Origin: Tridacna crocea
Taxonomy: Eukaryota > Mollusca > Bivalvia > Cardiida > Cardiidae
Assembly: GCA_943736015.1 (NCBI GenBank)
Contig: OX031065.1
Span: 25,558,427 to 25,622,426 of the forward strand
DNA length: 64,000 bases
Direction: 5' to 3'
Shown here in pieces: positions 42,401 through 42,857 of the stretch (within the stretch, counting starts at the first letter, position 1; every line of letters begins with the position of its first letter). A model generated the notes under the pieces. It ran no database searches. It was not told where the DNA came from and worked only from the letters and a program-made list of their open reading frames with translations. The position numbers were made by a program, and so were the translations under genes.

Positions 42401-42538
42401 ATAATTGTAGGTGCTCTCAACTTCTGTCTTAACTGTGGCCATGGAGGTCATGCCAAACATATGCAAGACTGGTTCAAGATCGAAGAGGAGTGTCCAACAG
42501 GATGTGGTTGTAAATGTCTCAAGTGGAACCCAGTCTGA
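256..42538 (+). CDS. WDR59: WDR59 (GATOR2 subunit), 3' part of a multi-exon gene
   Basis: WDR59 is a subunit of GATOR2 (with WDR24, MIOS, SEH1L, SEC13), which acts at the lysosome and opposes GATOR1 so that amino acids activate mTORC1. Eleven exons join without a phase break: 256-425, 1040-1121, 2132-2244, 3119-3278, 14504-14558, 22116-22157, 33391-33432, 37982-38111, 39577-39719, 41399-41506 and 42411-42538. A twelfth, 8038-8086, fits only as an alternative. Family landmarks in order are GRKDLV, WSL, FGRPMLESL, IQTLAMLC, ILYRWGLR, LKFV..PP.PH.G, three CxxC pairs, FCLNCGHGGHAKHM and CPTGCGCKC, the same order as vertebrate WDR59. The WD40 propeller and RWD domain would lie 5' of the window. 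Identity rests on remembered family sequence, not a search. Every intron contains MITEs or other repeats, and no exon does. Confidence 0.93.
493..717 (+). mobile_element. TTAA-hairpin MITE, A to B
   Basis: The 5' TTAA is eroded (TCACTCTTTACCACACAA). The hairpin around GGTAACC at about 578 is intact and the 3' end is AAAGAGTTAA. It sits in the intron between 425 and 1040. Confidence 0.88.
1040..1121 (+). CDS. WDR59: WDR59 exon 2 of window
   Basis: Acceptor CATTTCAG, donor GTATCC. Joined to the two bases left by the previous exon it gives exactly 28 codons: STNISNIEAMC followed by EEAAAVGRKDLVK. GRKDLV is conserved with vertebrate WDR59, where it reads LLVGRKDLVQVWSL. The exon leaves phase 0. 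Confidence 0.92.
1171..1403 (+). mobile_element. TTAA-hairpin MITE, A to B, diverged
   Basis: TTAAACTGTGTTCACACAATGC at the A end, hairpin arm GAGAAAAGAAGAAAATGCTA, and B end TCTGGTAAAGGGTAAA. One hairpin arm has a 3-nt insertion (CTAGTAACCAG). Confidence 0.8.
1875..2006 (+). mobile_element. TTAA-hairpin MITE, B arm missing
   Basis: The A arm begins TAACCCTTTACCAAACAA and the central hairpin is complete to about 2000. The sequence then leaves the family at TCTACCCCTCTGG. Confidence 0.85.
2132..2244 (+). CDS. WDR59: WDR59 exon 3 of window
   Basis: Acceptor ATTTTAG and donor GTGAGT give 37 codons plus CT. The reading is LWSLVQIM, a short acidic stretch, then PPWAKNTFGRPMLES. It aligns with vertebrate VWSL..TPWARHPFGRQLLESL, one of the most conserved blocks C-terminal to the RWD domain. 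CT joins A of the next exon to make Leu. Confidence 0.95.
2353..2605 (-). mobile_element. TTAA-hairpin MITE, B to A
   Basis: Starts TTAACTCTTTTCCGATGG and ends TTTGGTAAAGAGTTAA. The hairpin has an extra GGAGAATTTACTGGAAAAA insertion, partly duplicating the 5' stem, next to GAAAAAGCTGGTTATCAGC. Confidence 0.8.
2605..2668 (-). mobile_element. TTAA-hairpin MITE fragment
   Basis: AAAGAGAAAACGCAGGTTA and CACATTGTTTTGAAAAGC match the hairpin of the family. This is a half-copy directly abutting the preceding element. Confidence 0.5.
2767..2994 (-). mobile_element. TTAA-hairpin MITE, B to A
   Basis: Full length with both TTAA ends (TTAACCCCTTACCATACAAC and TGTTAATGGGTTAA). The hairpin at about 2877-2935 is almost perfect. 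Confidence 0.92.
2998..3089 (-). mobile_element. TTAA-hairpin MITE, A-arm fragment
   Basis: Begins inside the hairpin loop (GGATTACCAGCATTTTATCC) and runs to TTTGGTAATGGATTG. It directly follows the full copy, so two elements are chained just upstream of a WDR59 exon. Confidence 0.75.
3119..3278 (+). CDS. WDR59: WDR59 exon 4 of window
   Basis: Acceptor TGTTTCAG, donor GTATGT. One base completes Leu, and 53 codons then read MNYYMSIHDIQTLAMLCVVF, followed by a Ser/Gln-rich tail with QQQPGLSKSASKAS and ending TPVN. IHDIQTLAMLC matches the RDVQTLAMLC motif of vertebrate WDR59, and the Ser-rich tail corresponds to its variable linker. It leaves phase 0, which both candidate next exons (8038 and 14504) accept. 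An alternative donor GTAAAT six bases upstream (after 3272) would drop two residues. Confidence 0.95.
3406..3620 (+). mobile_element. TTAA-hairpin MITE, subfamily with AAATTGC loop
   Basis: A to B, both TTAA ends present. The ends read TTAACCCTTTCCCAAACAA and TTTGGGAAAGGGTTAA, so the terminal repeat is CCCTTTCCCAAAC rather than CTCTTTACCA. The hairpin core is GAGAAATTGC..GCAATTTCTC: both arms changed together relative to the common form. Confidence 0.92.
3811..4038 (+). mobile_element. TTAA-hairpin MITE, A to B
   Basis: Full length with TTAA at both ends. The A arm has ATTTTAGGAAAAGGAG in place of ATTGTGGGAAAAGGAG, and the B arm is near consensus. Confidence 0.93.
4217..4438 (-). mobile_element. 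TTAA-hairpin MITE, B to A, ends eroded
   Basis: Starts TCAACTCTTTACCAGACAAC and ends GAAGGGTAAA. The stem is diverged (AAAACGCTGTGAGAAGTTC) but still pairs with TTTTTCTCATAATGCTCT. Confidence 0.82.
4460..4710. repeat. Foldback repeat with AAAGTGTCGTC / GATCAGCCT-type motifs
   Basis: The left part reads ACATTTGTGTAAAGTTTTG and GGATCAGCCAATGCAGTC. The right part reads the reverse order (GGATTAGCCTGAGCGGAC, GGACGATTC, CAATGTCCAAATG), so the whole is an imperfect palindrome. Relatives lie at 11283-11512 and 43395-43630, and half-copies at 10130 and 10795. Confidence 0.75.
4776..5556 (+). repeat. Pearl-like element with about 155 bp tandem monomers
   Basis: Head ATACGCCCGTCGAAGATGGG, a GC-rich GGGCGGGCGG block, then the landmark TTGTCCGGAGCATATCTCC at about 4861, 5017, 5172 and 5328, with a decayed fifth near 5483 (spacing 155-156). 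Tail GATGGGCGTATC..TTGCCGCTCTTGTT. An oppositely oriented copy is at 58667-59720. Short open frames inside it are products of the repeat. Confidence 0.93.
5726..5954 (+). mobile_element. TTAA-hairpin MITE, A to B
   Basis: Full length. The stem is CACTGTAGGAAAAGGAG on the left and CTCCTTTTCCTACAATG on the right: the GTGGG-to-GTAGG change is mirrored in both arms. Confidence 0.95.
6158..6386 (-). mobile_element. TTAA-hairpin MITE, B to A
   Basis: Full length, TTAACTCATTACCAAACGAC to GGTAATGGGTTAA. The first TTAA arm carries the CATTACC variant otherwise typical of the A end. Confidence 0.95.
6825..7053 (+). mobile_element. TTAA-hairpin MITE, A to B
   Basis: Full length and near consensus, TTAACCCATTACCACACAA to GTTTGGTAATGAGTTAA. 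It resembles the copies at 37611 and 60402 closely (ACCTT/GCCTTTAGAAAAC variant), so these may be a young subfamily. Confidence 0.95.
7221..7450 (+). mobile_element. TTAA-hairpin MITE, A to B, 3' TTAA mutated
   Basis: Starts TTAACTCTTTACTGCACAA and ends TTTAGTAAGGAGTTGA, with the final TTAA changed to TTGA. The hairpin is intact. Confidence 0.92.
7607..7828 (-). mobile_element. Old, decayed TTAA-hairpin MITE
   Basis: CCGTTTACCAGTCAAC at one end and AAAGGGTTGAA at the other. The internal GTTGCAAATGAAAAATAAAAT matches the B arm, and TTTTCCTTTTCCAATAATG matches one stem. The loop is no longer paired. Confidence 0.5.
8038..8086 (+). CDS. WDR59: Candidate alternative WDR59 exon
   Basis: Acceptor TGTTTGTAG, strong donor GTAAGT. 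Entered in phase 0 from the exon ending at 3278 it reads TEKFGSSTDSGWNLLS plus one base. GSSTDSGWNL resembles the vertebrate WDR59 segment with SDPGLNTGGWNI, which lies at this point of the protein. Its phase-1 exit does not fit 14504-14558 (an in-frame TAA results) or 22116-22157 (the junction itself makes TAA). It fits 33391-33432 and 37982-38111. It is therefore best read as an exon mutually exclusive with 14504-14558, or one needing a further unseen exon. Confidence 0.6.
8591..8804 (-). mobile_element. TTAA-hairpin MITE, B to A
   Basis: TAAGTCTTTACCAAATGAT to GTGATAAAGAGGTAA. The stem has GGGAAATGTAGAAAATGC on one side. The ends are TAAG/GTAA instead of TTAA, and the 3' end abuts the next copy. 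Confidence 0.88.
8803..9037 (+). mobile_element. TTAA-hairpin MITE, A to B, shares end with previous copy
   Basis: TAAGTCTTTACCAAACAGCC to ATGGTAAAGACTTA. The A arm has lost about 20 bases, and the loop GTTGGTAACCAGT is partly mismatched. Confidence 0.82.
9033..9243 (+). mobile_element. TTAA-hairpin MITE, third of a chain, decayed
   Basis: CTTAGATCTTTACAACAAT at the start and GGGTAAAGATTTACTG at the end. The hairpin (GAATACTAATAACCATAAT) is eroded. With the two preceding copies it forms a chain sharing terminal bases. Confidence 0.7.
9583..9810 (+). mobile_element. TTAA-hairpin MITE, A to B
   Basis: TTAACCCTTTGCCATACAGTC to TTAGGTAAAGGGGTAA. The stem ends AATATTGTGGG/CCCAATATATTTTC, with AATATTG partly mirrored as CAATATA. 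Confidence 0.9.
10130..10330. repeat. Half-copy of foldback repeat
   Basis: AAAAAAGGGGCTAAATAC, GTATCGACCCAGGTCAGCCTG and a tail with GATTCCATTGGTTG..GGATTTTATGG. The copy at 10795-11010 has the same order of blocks. Confidence 0.5.
10795..11010. repeat. Interspersed repeat related to 10130-10330
   Basis: TGAGCCATGCTCTGTGAAAA, then GTATCGACCAAGGATAGCCTG, CAGGCTGACCTGAGCC and a tail GATTCAGTTGATTG. The TGAGCCATGCTCTGTGAAA head recurs at 20596-20614. Confidence 0.6.
11021..11242 (+). mobile_element. TTAA-hairpin MITE, A to B
   Basis: TTAACCCATTACCACACAA to GTGGTAAAGAGTTAA. The B arm has lost about 12 bases (GCTTTCAGTTTGAACTACC), removing GTCGTCTGCAAAT. Confidence 0.94.
11283..11512. repeat. 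Foldback repeat, near-complete palindrome
   Basis: ACATTTGCGTAATGTGTC and GGATCAGCCTGCACAGG on the left pair with CTGATCCGAGACGACAC and TTTACACAAATGTCCGAATG on the right. A smaller hairpin (CAGCCTGCACAGGTCCGCG..GCAGGCTG) sits inside the left arm. Same family as 4460 and 43395. Confidence 0.8.
11636..11745. repeat. Small foldback repeat (CAGTGTAGAT / GATCAGACT type)
   Basis: CAGTGTAGATTAGAGATCAG on the left pairs with TGATCTTGATCTACACTGTC on the right. Copies of the family lie at 20363-20490, 52085-52205 and 54610-54735. Confidence 0.7.
12136..12333. mobile_element. Foldback MITE with ACAGAGCTCCAGATA ends
   Basis: Terminal repeats are ACAGAGCTCCAGATA and TATCTGGAGCTCTGT. Inside is a 43-nt stem with one mismatch, TCTCTTCGAAACCCTAAGAT.. 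pairing with ..CTTAGGATTTCGAAGAGA around a 5-nt loop (GTATG) at about 12226-12230. The sides between stem and termini are unequal (AGGGGGAGTG against CACTCCCTC). No clear target duplication is visible. Confidence 0.88.
12460..12664 (+). mobile_element. TTAA-hairpin MITE, A end truncated
   Basis: Enters at ATGCCACCTTTTAACAACCC, has a complete hairpin and ends TTGTAAAGGGTTAA. The left stem is missing one base (ATTGAGAAAAAGAG). Confidence 0.88.
12954..13094 (+). mobile_element. TTAA-hairpin MITE, internal deletion
   Basis: The A arm and hairpin are followed directly by CAATTTGGAAGAGTC and TTTGGTAAAGGGTAAA, so about 80 bases of the B arm, and the 3' stem from its middle, are deleted. Confidence 0.88.
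13395..13623 (-). mobile_element. TTAA-hairpin MITE, reference copy (B to A)
   Basis: Near-consensus copy used to define the family. Layout: TTAA; a terminal inverted repeat CTCTTTACYA / TGGTAATGGG; a B arm with GACTGGTTCAAATTGAAAGC and TTTGCAGACGACAAAATAAA; a central hairpin of about 67 nt running from GAAAACACTGTGGGAAAAGG through the centre CTGGTTACCAG to CCTTTTCCTACAGTGTTTTC; an A arm with GGCTTCTTTATCAGGGGCGT; and GGGATTGTGTGGTAATGGG then TTAA. There is no coding capacity. TTAA at both ends with termini close to CCCTTT is how piggyBac elements look, so this is inferred to be a piggyBac-mobilised MITE. No autonomous piggyBac transposase is visible in the window. Confidence 0.96.
13712..13937 (+). 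mobile_element. TTAA-hairpin MITE, A to B
   Basis: TTAACACTTTTCCACATAATCC to TTTGGTAAAGAGTTAA. The right stem lacks CACAATG (CTTTTCTCACGTTTTC), so the lower stem is unpaired. Confidence 0.93.
13962..14180 (-). mobile_element. TTAA-hairpin MITE, decayed
   Basis: CTTTACCAGATGACAAAAAT, then TCTGCAGACAATATT, and a stem AAAACACTTTGGGCAAAG with loop TGCTGCTTACTAGCA. The A arm is barely recognisable. Confidence 0.65.
14504..14558 (+). CDS. WDR59: WDR59 exon (short, phase 0 to 1)
   Basis: A pyrimidine-rich tract and ATCAACAG precede 14504, and the donor is GTAAGT. It reads YNPYHTVSSMTGLLRSFT plus A. It joins the exon ending at 3278 in phase 0 and the 42-nt exon at 22116 by making AAA (Lys). It lies in the variable Ser-rich linker, so identity rests on phase, splice sites and composition rather than a conserved motif. 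Confidence 0.75.
14560..15250. other. Intron, nothing recognised
   Basis: AT-rich intron sequence. No exon, hairpin element or tandem repeat stands out before the pearl-like element at 15255. Confidence 0.6.
15255..16606 (+). repeat. Pearl-like element, about 165 bp monomers, interrupted
   Basis: Head AGCTCACCTGAGCACAACAT, then a GTCCGTCGTC stretch and at least five monomers with the landmarks ATTTCACAGAGATGTTCC, GGGTGACCCTTTTCAAA, AACATGGCTCTGGTGAAT and GGGGGCTACTTGCACTA. Tail ATCTTGGCCCACTTGTT. The first monomer is split by the MITE at 15561-15819. Same family and orientation as 26125-27350. Confidence 0.93.
15561..15819. mobile_element. MULE-like MITE with 56 bp terminal inverted repeats
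   Basis: 259 bp. It begins CATCCTCGGATACCCCTGGG and ends with the reverse complement, and 55 of 56 terminal bases pair, including TTTGCTACGCTACATCGACC. It is flanked on both sides by TTCCTTGGG (15552-15560 and 15820-15828), a 9 bp target duplication made from the monomer GATGTTCCTTGGGTGACC. Long terminal repeats plus a 9 bp duplication suit a Mutator-like element, which is an inference. The interior (AAAACTTTGAATCAGCCGCC and on) has no transposase. Confidence 0.94.
16607..17745. other. Intron, nothing recognised
   Basis: Low-complexity AT-rich sequence without a supported exon. TTTAACCGTCATACTCTAGA and the region up to 17745 show no clear repeat structure. Confidence 0.55.
17749..17820 (+). 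mobile_element. Possible A-arm fragment of TTAA-hairpin MITE
   Basis: CTTTACCAAACATTTCCAAG and TTTTAACAACCCTGAACAAG match the A arm. It ends before the hairpin. Confidence 0.5.
18199..18418 (-). mobile_element. TTAA-hairpin MITE, B to A
   Basis: TTAACACTTTACCACTTGAC to GTGGTAAAGAGTTAA. The right stem is decayed (TTTACTTCTTTTCAAACAAC) while the left is perfect. Confidence 0.92.
18419..20362. other. Intron, no supported gene
   Basis: Two open frames of 81 and 97 codons (18455-18700 +, 18737-19030 -) have no recognisable domain. A stretch near 19690-19790 has weak tRNA-like spacing (GTTAGCATACAAC, GGGTGGAATATCC) and may be an old SINE head. Confidence 0.4.
20363..20490. repeat. Small foldback repeat (GTAGATCCAAGATCAGACTG type)
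   Basis: CAGCGTAGATCCAAGATCAG pairs with TGATCTTGATTTACATTGTC. The 3' flank GCAGCCTAAGGGTTGATAC is shared with the copy at 54610, so the flank belongs to the element. Confidence 0.7.
20669..20805. mobile_element. Foldback MITE, 137 bp
   Basis: Left arm GTACGATCAGGTGGCAG..GACTTGGAAACTTGTTCA pairs with TGAACAAGTTTCCAAGTC..CTGCCACCTAGGTGTAC on the right. The apex is GC-rich (TCGCCCGGAGCCGAAGGCGA). The ends are GTAC and GTGTAC, with no obvious target duplication. The TAGGTGTACAACGAATTT flank recurs at 51506-51522. Confidence 0.88.
20811..21750. other. Intron, nothing recognised
   Basis: AT-rich sequence. TGCAGTTTGGTGCATAAA/TGCAGTCTGGTGATCG at about 20970-21008 is a short local duplication. No exon is supported. 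Confidence 0.5.
21757..21962. mobile_element. Foldback MITE, about 200 bp, GGGCCTGTATTCACCAACCA ends
   Basis: GTATTCACCAACCATTCTTA at the left pairs with AGAATGGTTGGTTAATACGG at the right. Inner arms TTTGTAAGTAACATAACTTC and GAAGTTGTGTTACTTACAAA pair around the apex CTAAACTGAATGGTTTAG. A decayed relative is at 38345-38492. Confidence 0.87.
22116..22157 (+). CDS. WDR59: WDR59 exon, 42 nt, symmetric phase 1
   Basis: Acceptor TTTGCTAG, donor GTGAGA. With the A from 14558 it reads KEMREEKQPEVKDT plus G, a charged linker. It enters and leaves in phase 1, so it can be skipped without a frameshift. Support is splice sites and phase. No conserved motif is expected in this linker. Confidence 0.7.
22255..22474 (-). 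mobile_element. Decayed TTAA-hairpin MITE, B to A
   Basis: TTGTTCCAAGACTACAAAAT at the B end, GGGGGAAAAGCTGGTTAGTG for the hairpin and GGGATTGTTTGGTAGAGG at the A end. Confidence 0.5.
22655..24159. repeat. Left arm of a 1.5 kb inverted duplication
   Basis: It pairs with 25606-28305 as reverse complement. Matching landmarks are ACCAGCTTGAAAGTGTGGA with TCCACACTTTCAAGCTGGT, TTAAGGGCGCTGGTTGGATT at 27417 (its reverse complement near 23546-23568), and CATTTTGCATAATGCATATTG with the ATATGCATTATGCAAAATGG region at 25641. This arm keeps an uninterrupted site at about 23624-23632 (ACAACTTTA) where the right arm holds a 1.2 kb pearl-like element. Confidence 0.9.
24160..25536. other. Spacer between the inverted arms
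   Basis: About 1.45 kb with no recognised gene. It includes GGGTGGGGGGGGG near 24342 and a 16-G run at 25348-25363 followed by a T tract, both poor substrates for accurate assembly. Confidence 0.6.
25537..25604 (-). mobile_element. A-arm fragment of TTAA-hairpin MITE at the duplication boundary
   Basis: ATAGTGTTTTTAAAAGGCTT to GTGGTAATGGGTTAA. Its TTAA end lies within one or two bases of where the right arm of the inverted duplication begins (AAGCTGTAG at 25606). Confidence 0.88.
25606..28305. repeat. Right arm of the 1.5 kb inverted duplication (with insertion)
   Basis: Reverse complement of 22655-24159, lengthened by the element at 26125-27350. An 80-codon open frame here (27429-27671) mirrors one in the left arm (23310-23552). 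Both being open reflects the duplication, and no domain was recognised. Confidence 0.9.
26125..27350 (+). repeat. Pearl-like element, about 165 bp monomers
   Basis: AGCACACCTGAGCACAACAT head, at least six monomers with CAGAGATGTTCCTTGGGTGA and ATGGCTCTGGTGAATGGGGG, and tail CATCTTGGCCCTCTTGTT. The empty site in the other duplication arm fixes its limits to within a few bases, which few such elements allow. No target duplication longer than about 3 bases is evident. Confidence 0.93.
28764..29002 (-). mobile_element. TTAA-hairpin MITE, B to A
   Basis: TTAACTACCGGTATTTCCCA to GTTGTAATGGGTTAA. It has a T18-19 tract replacing part of the B arm, and a loop GCTGGTCACTAGC. Confidence 0.9.
29003..29567. 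other. Intron, nothing recognised
   Basis: AT-rich sequence with no exon, tandem or foldback structure that I can support. Confidence 0.5.
29568..29845 (-). mobile_element. TTAA-hairpin MITE with internal 48 bp duplication
   Basis: TTAACTCTTTACCAAACAAC to GTGGTAAAGGATTAA. The B arm block ATTGAAAATATTTACAGATG.. is present twice in tandem at 29608-29655 and 29656-29703 with one difference (ATGAATG, ATAAATG). Confidence 0.94.
29923..30153 (-). mobile_element. TTAA-hairpin MITE, B to A
   Basis: TTAACTCTTTACCAAAGGAC to GTGGTAAAGGGTTAA. The hairpin centre has two extra bases (GGTTATACC), keeping the palindrome. Confidence 0.94.
30359..30587 (-). mobile_element. TTAA-hairpin MITE, B to A (duplication unit 1)
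   Basis: CTTACTTTTTACCAAAAGAC to GTGGTAATGGGTTAA. The left stem reads TTGTGGAAGAAGAAGAAAATGC and the loop GCTGATTACCAGC. Confidence 0.92.
30671..30905 (-). mobile_element. TTAA-hairpin MITE, B to A (duplication unit 2)
   Basis: CTAACTCTTTACCAAACGAC to TGTGTTAAAGAGTTAA. The loop has an ACCAGT duplication (TACCAGTACCAGC). Confidence 0.92.
31172..31390 (+). mobile_element. TTAA-hairpin MITE, A to B
   Basis: TTAACTCTTTACCAAACAATCC at the A end. The right stem lacks TCTCCTTT (CATTTTCCCACAATA), and the B end decays to TTGGTACAGGAGTG. Confidence 0.85.
31398..31492 (-). mobile_element. TTAA-hairpin MITE with hairpin deleted
   Basis: TTTACCGCATGATGAAAATG leads directly into AATGTTTTCAGAAGGC and ends TTTGGTAAAGGCTTAA. 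It shares that TTAA with the next copy. Confidence 0.78.
31489..31717 (+). mobile_element. TTAA-hairpin MITE, A to B
   Basis: TTAACCCATTACCGCACAATCC to GTGTGGTAAAGATTTAA. Its first TTAA is also the last TTAA of the preceding inverted fragment. Confidence 0.95.
32277..32488 (+). mobile_element. TTAA-hairpin MITE, A to B, truncated by next copy
   Basis: TTAAATCATTACAGCACACTCC at the A end. The B arm runs to ACTTTGTTGTTT, where it fuses to the A arm of the following element. Confidence 0.87.
32489..32704 (+). mobile_element. TTAA-hairpin MITE, CCCAAAC subfamily
   Basis: Enters at TCCCAAACAATCCCTGG without its TTAACCCTT, then TTTTTACGGGTCTGGAATAG. The hairpin GCTGGAAACCGGC is intact, and the end is TTTTGGAAAGGTTAA. 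Same subfamily as 50014. Confidence 0.88.
32705..33390. other. Intron, possible old repeat
   Basis: AAAGGGGAACCCATTCAACA, TTTTTGACGCAGTTACCTG and later TTTTTGACACAGTTATGTC, GTCCCTTTTTC and GTCCCTATTCA, suggest a two-fold internal repeat at about 33045-33270. No exon is visible before 33391. Confidence 0.4.
33391..33432 (+). CDS. WDR59: WDR59 exon, 42 nt, symmetric phase 1
   Basis: Acceptor CATTTTTCAG, donor GTATGT. With G from 22157 it reads APPKRYSIPLKVVT plus T, and T joins CC of 37982 to make Ser. Like 22116-22157 it is 42 nt, phase 1 in and out, so it is skippable. It can also follow the alternative exon 8038-8086 (making Ser). Confidence 0.7.
33478..33652 (+). mobile_element. TTAA-hairpin MITE, decayed
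   Basis: TTAACCTTCCTGTGTTTTAAAG, GGAGAAAGGCTGGTTAACAG and TTTTGTGTAAAGAGTTA, with deletions in the left stem. Confidence 0.75.
33653..34659. other. Intron, nothing firm
   Basis: TAGCCCCACCAGCCAATGTC near 33950 resembles a pearl-like head, but no monomer array follows. The 63-codon open frame at 34332-34523 has no recognised domain. Confidence 0.4.
34660..34865 (+). mobile_element. TTAA-hairpin MITE, decayed
   Basis: TTGGGGAAAAGGAGAAAATTC and CTGGAAACCAACATTTTCTTCC preserve the hairpin, and GTGTGCAGATGCTGTCAG recalls the B arm. Both TTAA ends are lost. Confidence 0.55.
35084..35303 (+). mobile_element. TTAA-hairpin MITE, first of a three-copy chain
   Basis: TTAACTTTATACCACACAATCC to TTGCTAAAGAGTTAA. 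Most of the left half-loop is deleted (AAATGCTGTATTTTCTCATT). Confidence 0.9.
35300..35500 (-). mobile_element. TTAA-hairpin MITE, middle of chain
   Basis: TTAATTCTTTATTGGATTAC to TTCTCGGGGTCATTAA. It is inverted relative to both neighbours and shares a TTAA with each (35300-35303 and 35497-35500). Its A end lacks the last 35 bases or so. Confidence 0.82.
35497..35726 (+). mobile_element. TTAA-hairpin MITE, third of chain
   Basis: TTAACCCTTTACCACACAATG to TCTGGTAAAGGGTTAA. The stem is TTTCGGGAATAGGAG against CTCCTTTTCCTAAAATG. Confidence 0.94.
35771..35951 (+). mobile_element. TTAA-hairpin MITE, A end missing
   Basis: Begins at the stem (TATTGAAAACACTGTGGG) and ends TTTGGGAGAGTTAA. The loop arms are AGAAATGCTGG and CCAGCATTTCC, one A shorter on both sides. 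Confidence 0.87.
36193..36418 (-). mobile_element. TTAA-hairpin MITE, B to A, diverged
   Basis: ATTTTACCTGAACGACAATT to TTTGACAAAGGGTAT. The hairpin retains GGGAAAAGGAGAAAGTG and CAGTTTCTCCTTTTCCCAC. Confidence 0.75.
36531..36680 (+). mobile_element. TTAA-hairpin MITE, B arm missing
   Basis: GAACCTTTTGCCATGCAATC, then ATTTAACGACCTTTAGGAAT and a hairpin with GATGGTGATAACCAG-like loop. It stops at CAATCTTTTCAG just before the next copy. Confidence 0.75.
36683..36908 (-). mobile_element. TTAA-hairpin MITE, B to A
   Basis: TTAACTCTTTACTAAATGAC to GTGGTAAAAAGTTAA. The stem GTGGGTAAAGGAG pairs with CTCCTTTTTACCCAC, the extra T/A being mirrored. Confidence 0.94.
36909..37610. other. Intron, nothing recognised
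   Basis: AT-rich with no supported exon or repeat structure. TTTTCCTACAAATACTTTCAAAAGCGTTCTTGC at about 37231-37263 weakly recalls a MITE A arm. Confidence 0.4.
37611..37839 (+). mobile_element. TTAA-hairpin MITE, A to B
   Basis: TTAACCCATTACCACCCAATCC to GTTTGGTAATGAGTTAA. The hairpin is perfect on both sides, and the copy lies only 142 bases before a WDR59 exon. Confidence 0.95.
37982..38111 (+). CDS. WDR59: WDR59 exon with basic/acidic linker
   Basis: Acceptor TTTTTCCAG. The donor is GTCAGT (weak at +3, otherwise acceptable). Entered with T it reads SMVKIRRSNSISDFSFEDYK, then FSDDIDPKEKAEEIERKQHE and NFS plus AA, which completes Lys with G of the next exon. RRSNSIS looks like a basophilic kinase site, an inference from motif only. 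The segment corresponds to the charged stretch before the LLDP block in vertebrate WDR59. Confidence 0.88.
38345..38492. repeat. Decayed relative of the 21757 foldback MITE
   Basis: TAATTCTCAAGATATACGTA, TTTCTAAGTAACACAAGTTC and GATTGGCTAAGCCAATCATA, then AATAAGGCTAAGAATAGAAT. It has the same order of blocks as the element at 21757-21962. Confidence 0.6.
38500..39196. other. Intron, nothing firm
   Basis: No exon supported. GCCTGGTAGCTCAGTTG at 39197-39213 resembles a tRNA box A, and GAAGTCCAGG lies downstream, but no box B is convincing. Confidence 0.4.
39255..39399 (-). mobile_element. TTAA-hairpin MITE, A arm missing
   Basis: TTAACCCTGTACCTAACAGC, a diverged B arm, and hairpin GGAGAAAATTATGGTTTTCAG / CATTTTCTCC. 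The loop is no longer paired. Confidence 0.82.
39577..39719 (+). CDS. WDR59: WDR59 exon with ILYRWGL block
   Basis: Acceptor TTCTTTCAG, donor GTTGGT. With AA from 38111 it reads KMLDPTKYLHYDHYMKVYGD, ILYRWGLRNQSVEILKFVTI and PPEPHAGL plus G. Vertebrate WDR59 has LLDP..YGEILYRWGLREKRAEVLKFVSCPPDPHKGI at this place, so this is the strongest single identity marker in the gene. Confidence 0.97.
39965..41045 (+). repeat. Pearl-like repeat with 509 bp tandem duplication
   Basis: Head TATACCCCAAAAAACTCTGT..GGGGGGTATATAGGAG, then CTGTCCGTCTGTCGGTCG. A unit of about 509 bp occurs twice, near 40022-40532 and 40533-41041. Anchor TTAATTAAATAAAATTTCCA is at 40421 and 40930, and the following 100 bases look identical. 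Within each unit a shorter element (GTCCGCTC..TTTTTCTCAT, ATGGCCCTTT) repeats again. Confidence 0.9.
41046..41398. other. Intron between WDR59 exons
   Basis: Contains a short internal duplication: TTTAGTGATAGCCCTGGTAT (41261-41280) and TTTAGTGATAGCTCTAGTGT (41365-41384). No further exon is supported. Confidence 0.5.
41399..41506 (+). CDS. WDR59: WDR59 exon, first zinc-binding half
   Basis: Acceptor CTTTTTAG, donor GTGAGT. With G from 39719 it reads EFKVQCHYCNTDVRGVKCGT, CKMQALQCIICHKGVR plus G. Three CxxC pairs (CHYC, CGTC, CIIC) provide zinc ligands of the C-terminal RING-like/zinc-knuckle module shared by WDR59, WDR24 and MIOS, which holds the GATOR2 scaffold together. Vertebrate WDR59 reads EFGVYCSHCRSEVRG..CAIC here. 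Confidence 0.97.
41507..42058. other. Intron with decayed repeat
   Basis: 41640-41830 resembles decayed pearl-like monomer sequence (TTGAAACTTGCACAGATCAT, AAAAGGAAGAAAATCCAGCA) as in the 43738 array. A-arm debris GATTGTGTGGTAAACGTTTT precedes 42059. Confidence 0.5.
42059..42270 (+). mobile_element. TTAA-bounded hairpin MITE, divergent subfamily
   Basis: TTAACCCTTTACCCCATATG at the start and GGAGTAAAGGGTTGA at the end. The stem is AGAAAACATTGTGACAAGC against CCATAATGTTTTCC. The core GGAGAAAATGCTGG is replaced by ACAAGCAATTTCACC. Confidence 0.7.
42411..42538 (+). CDS. WDR59: WDR59 last exon, GHGGH zinc module and stop
   Basis: Acceptor ATAATTGTAG. With G from 41506 it reads GALNFCLNCGHGGHAKHMQD, WFKIEEECPTGCGCKCLKWN, PV, then TGA at 42536-42538. 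FCLxCGHGGHxxHM and CPTGCGCxC are the signature end of WDR59, matching vertebrate FCLTCGHGGHTSHMMEWF..CPTGCGCHC with all Cys/His ligands kept. The protein ends at the usual place relative to the family. No AATAAA can be tied to it with confidence. The nearest repeat-free candidate is near 45535. Confidence 0.98.
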
Positions 42539-42628
42539 CTCTAATCATGTGACCTTTAACCTGCAACTGACATTATTTTGGTCTCCATCTGTCACAGAAT
42601 TTTGTTAAAGTGTTTTGAAGCAGAAGCT

Positions 42629-42857
42629 TAAACCCTTTACCAAACAATCCCTGGTTTTAACGATCCCGAGATAAAAACCTTTTGAAGACATTGTGGGAAA
42701 AGGAAAAAATGCTGGTAACCAGCATTTCCTCCTTTTTCCACATTGTTTTCTACCCTGCAAGAAACAGATTTCAATTTTTTAGTCACATCTATTTAGTCGT
42801 CTGCAAGTGCTTTCAATTTAGACCAGTCTAAAAATTTATTGTTTGGTAAAGAGTTAA
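42629..42857 (+). mobile_element. TTAA-hairpin MITE, A to B
   Basis: TTAAACCCTTTACCAAACAA to TTTGGTAAAGAGTTAA. It lies 90 bases past the WDR59 stop, so probably in or next to the 3' UTR. Confidence 0.94.
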
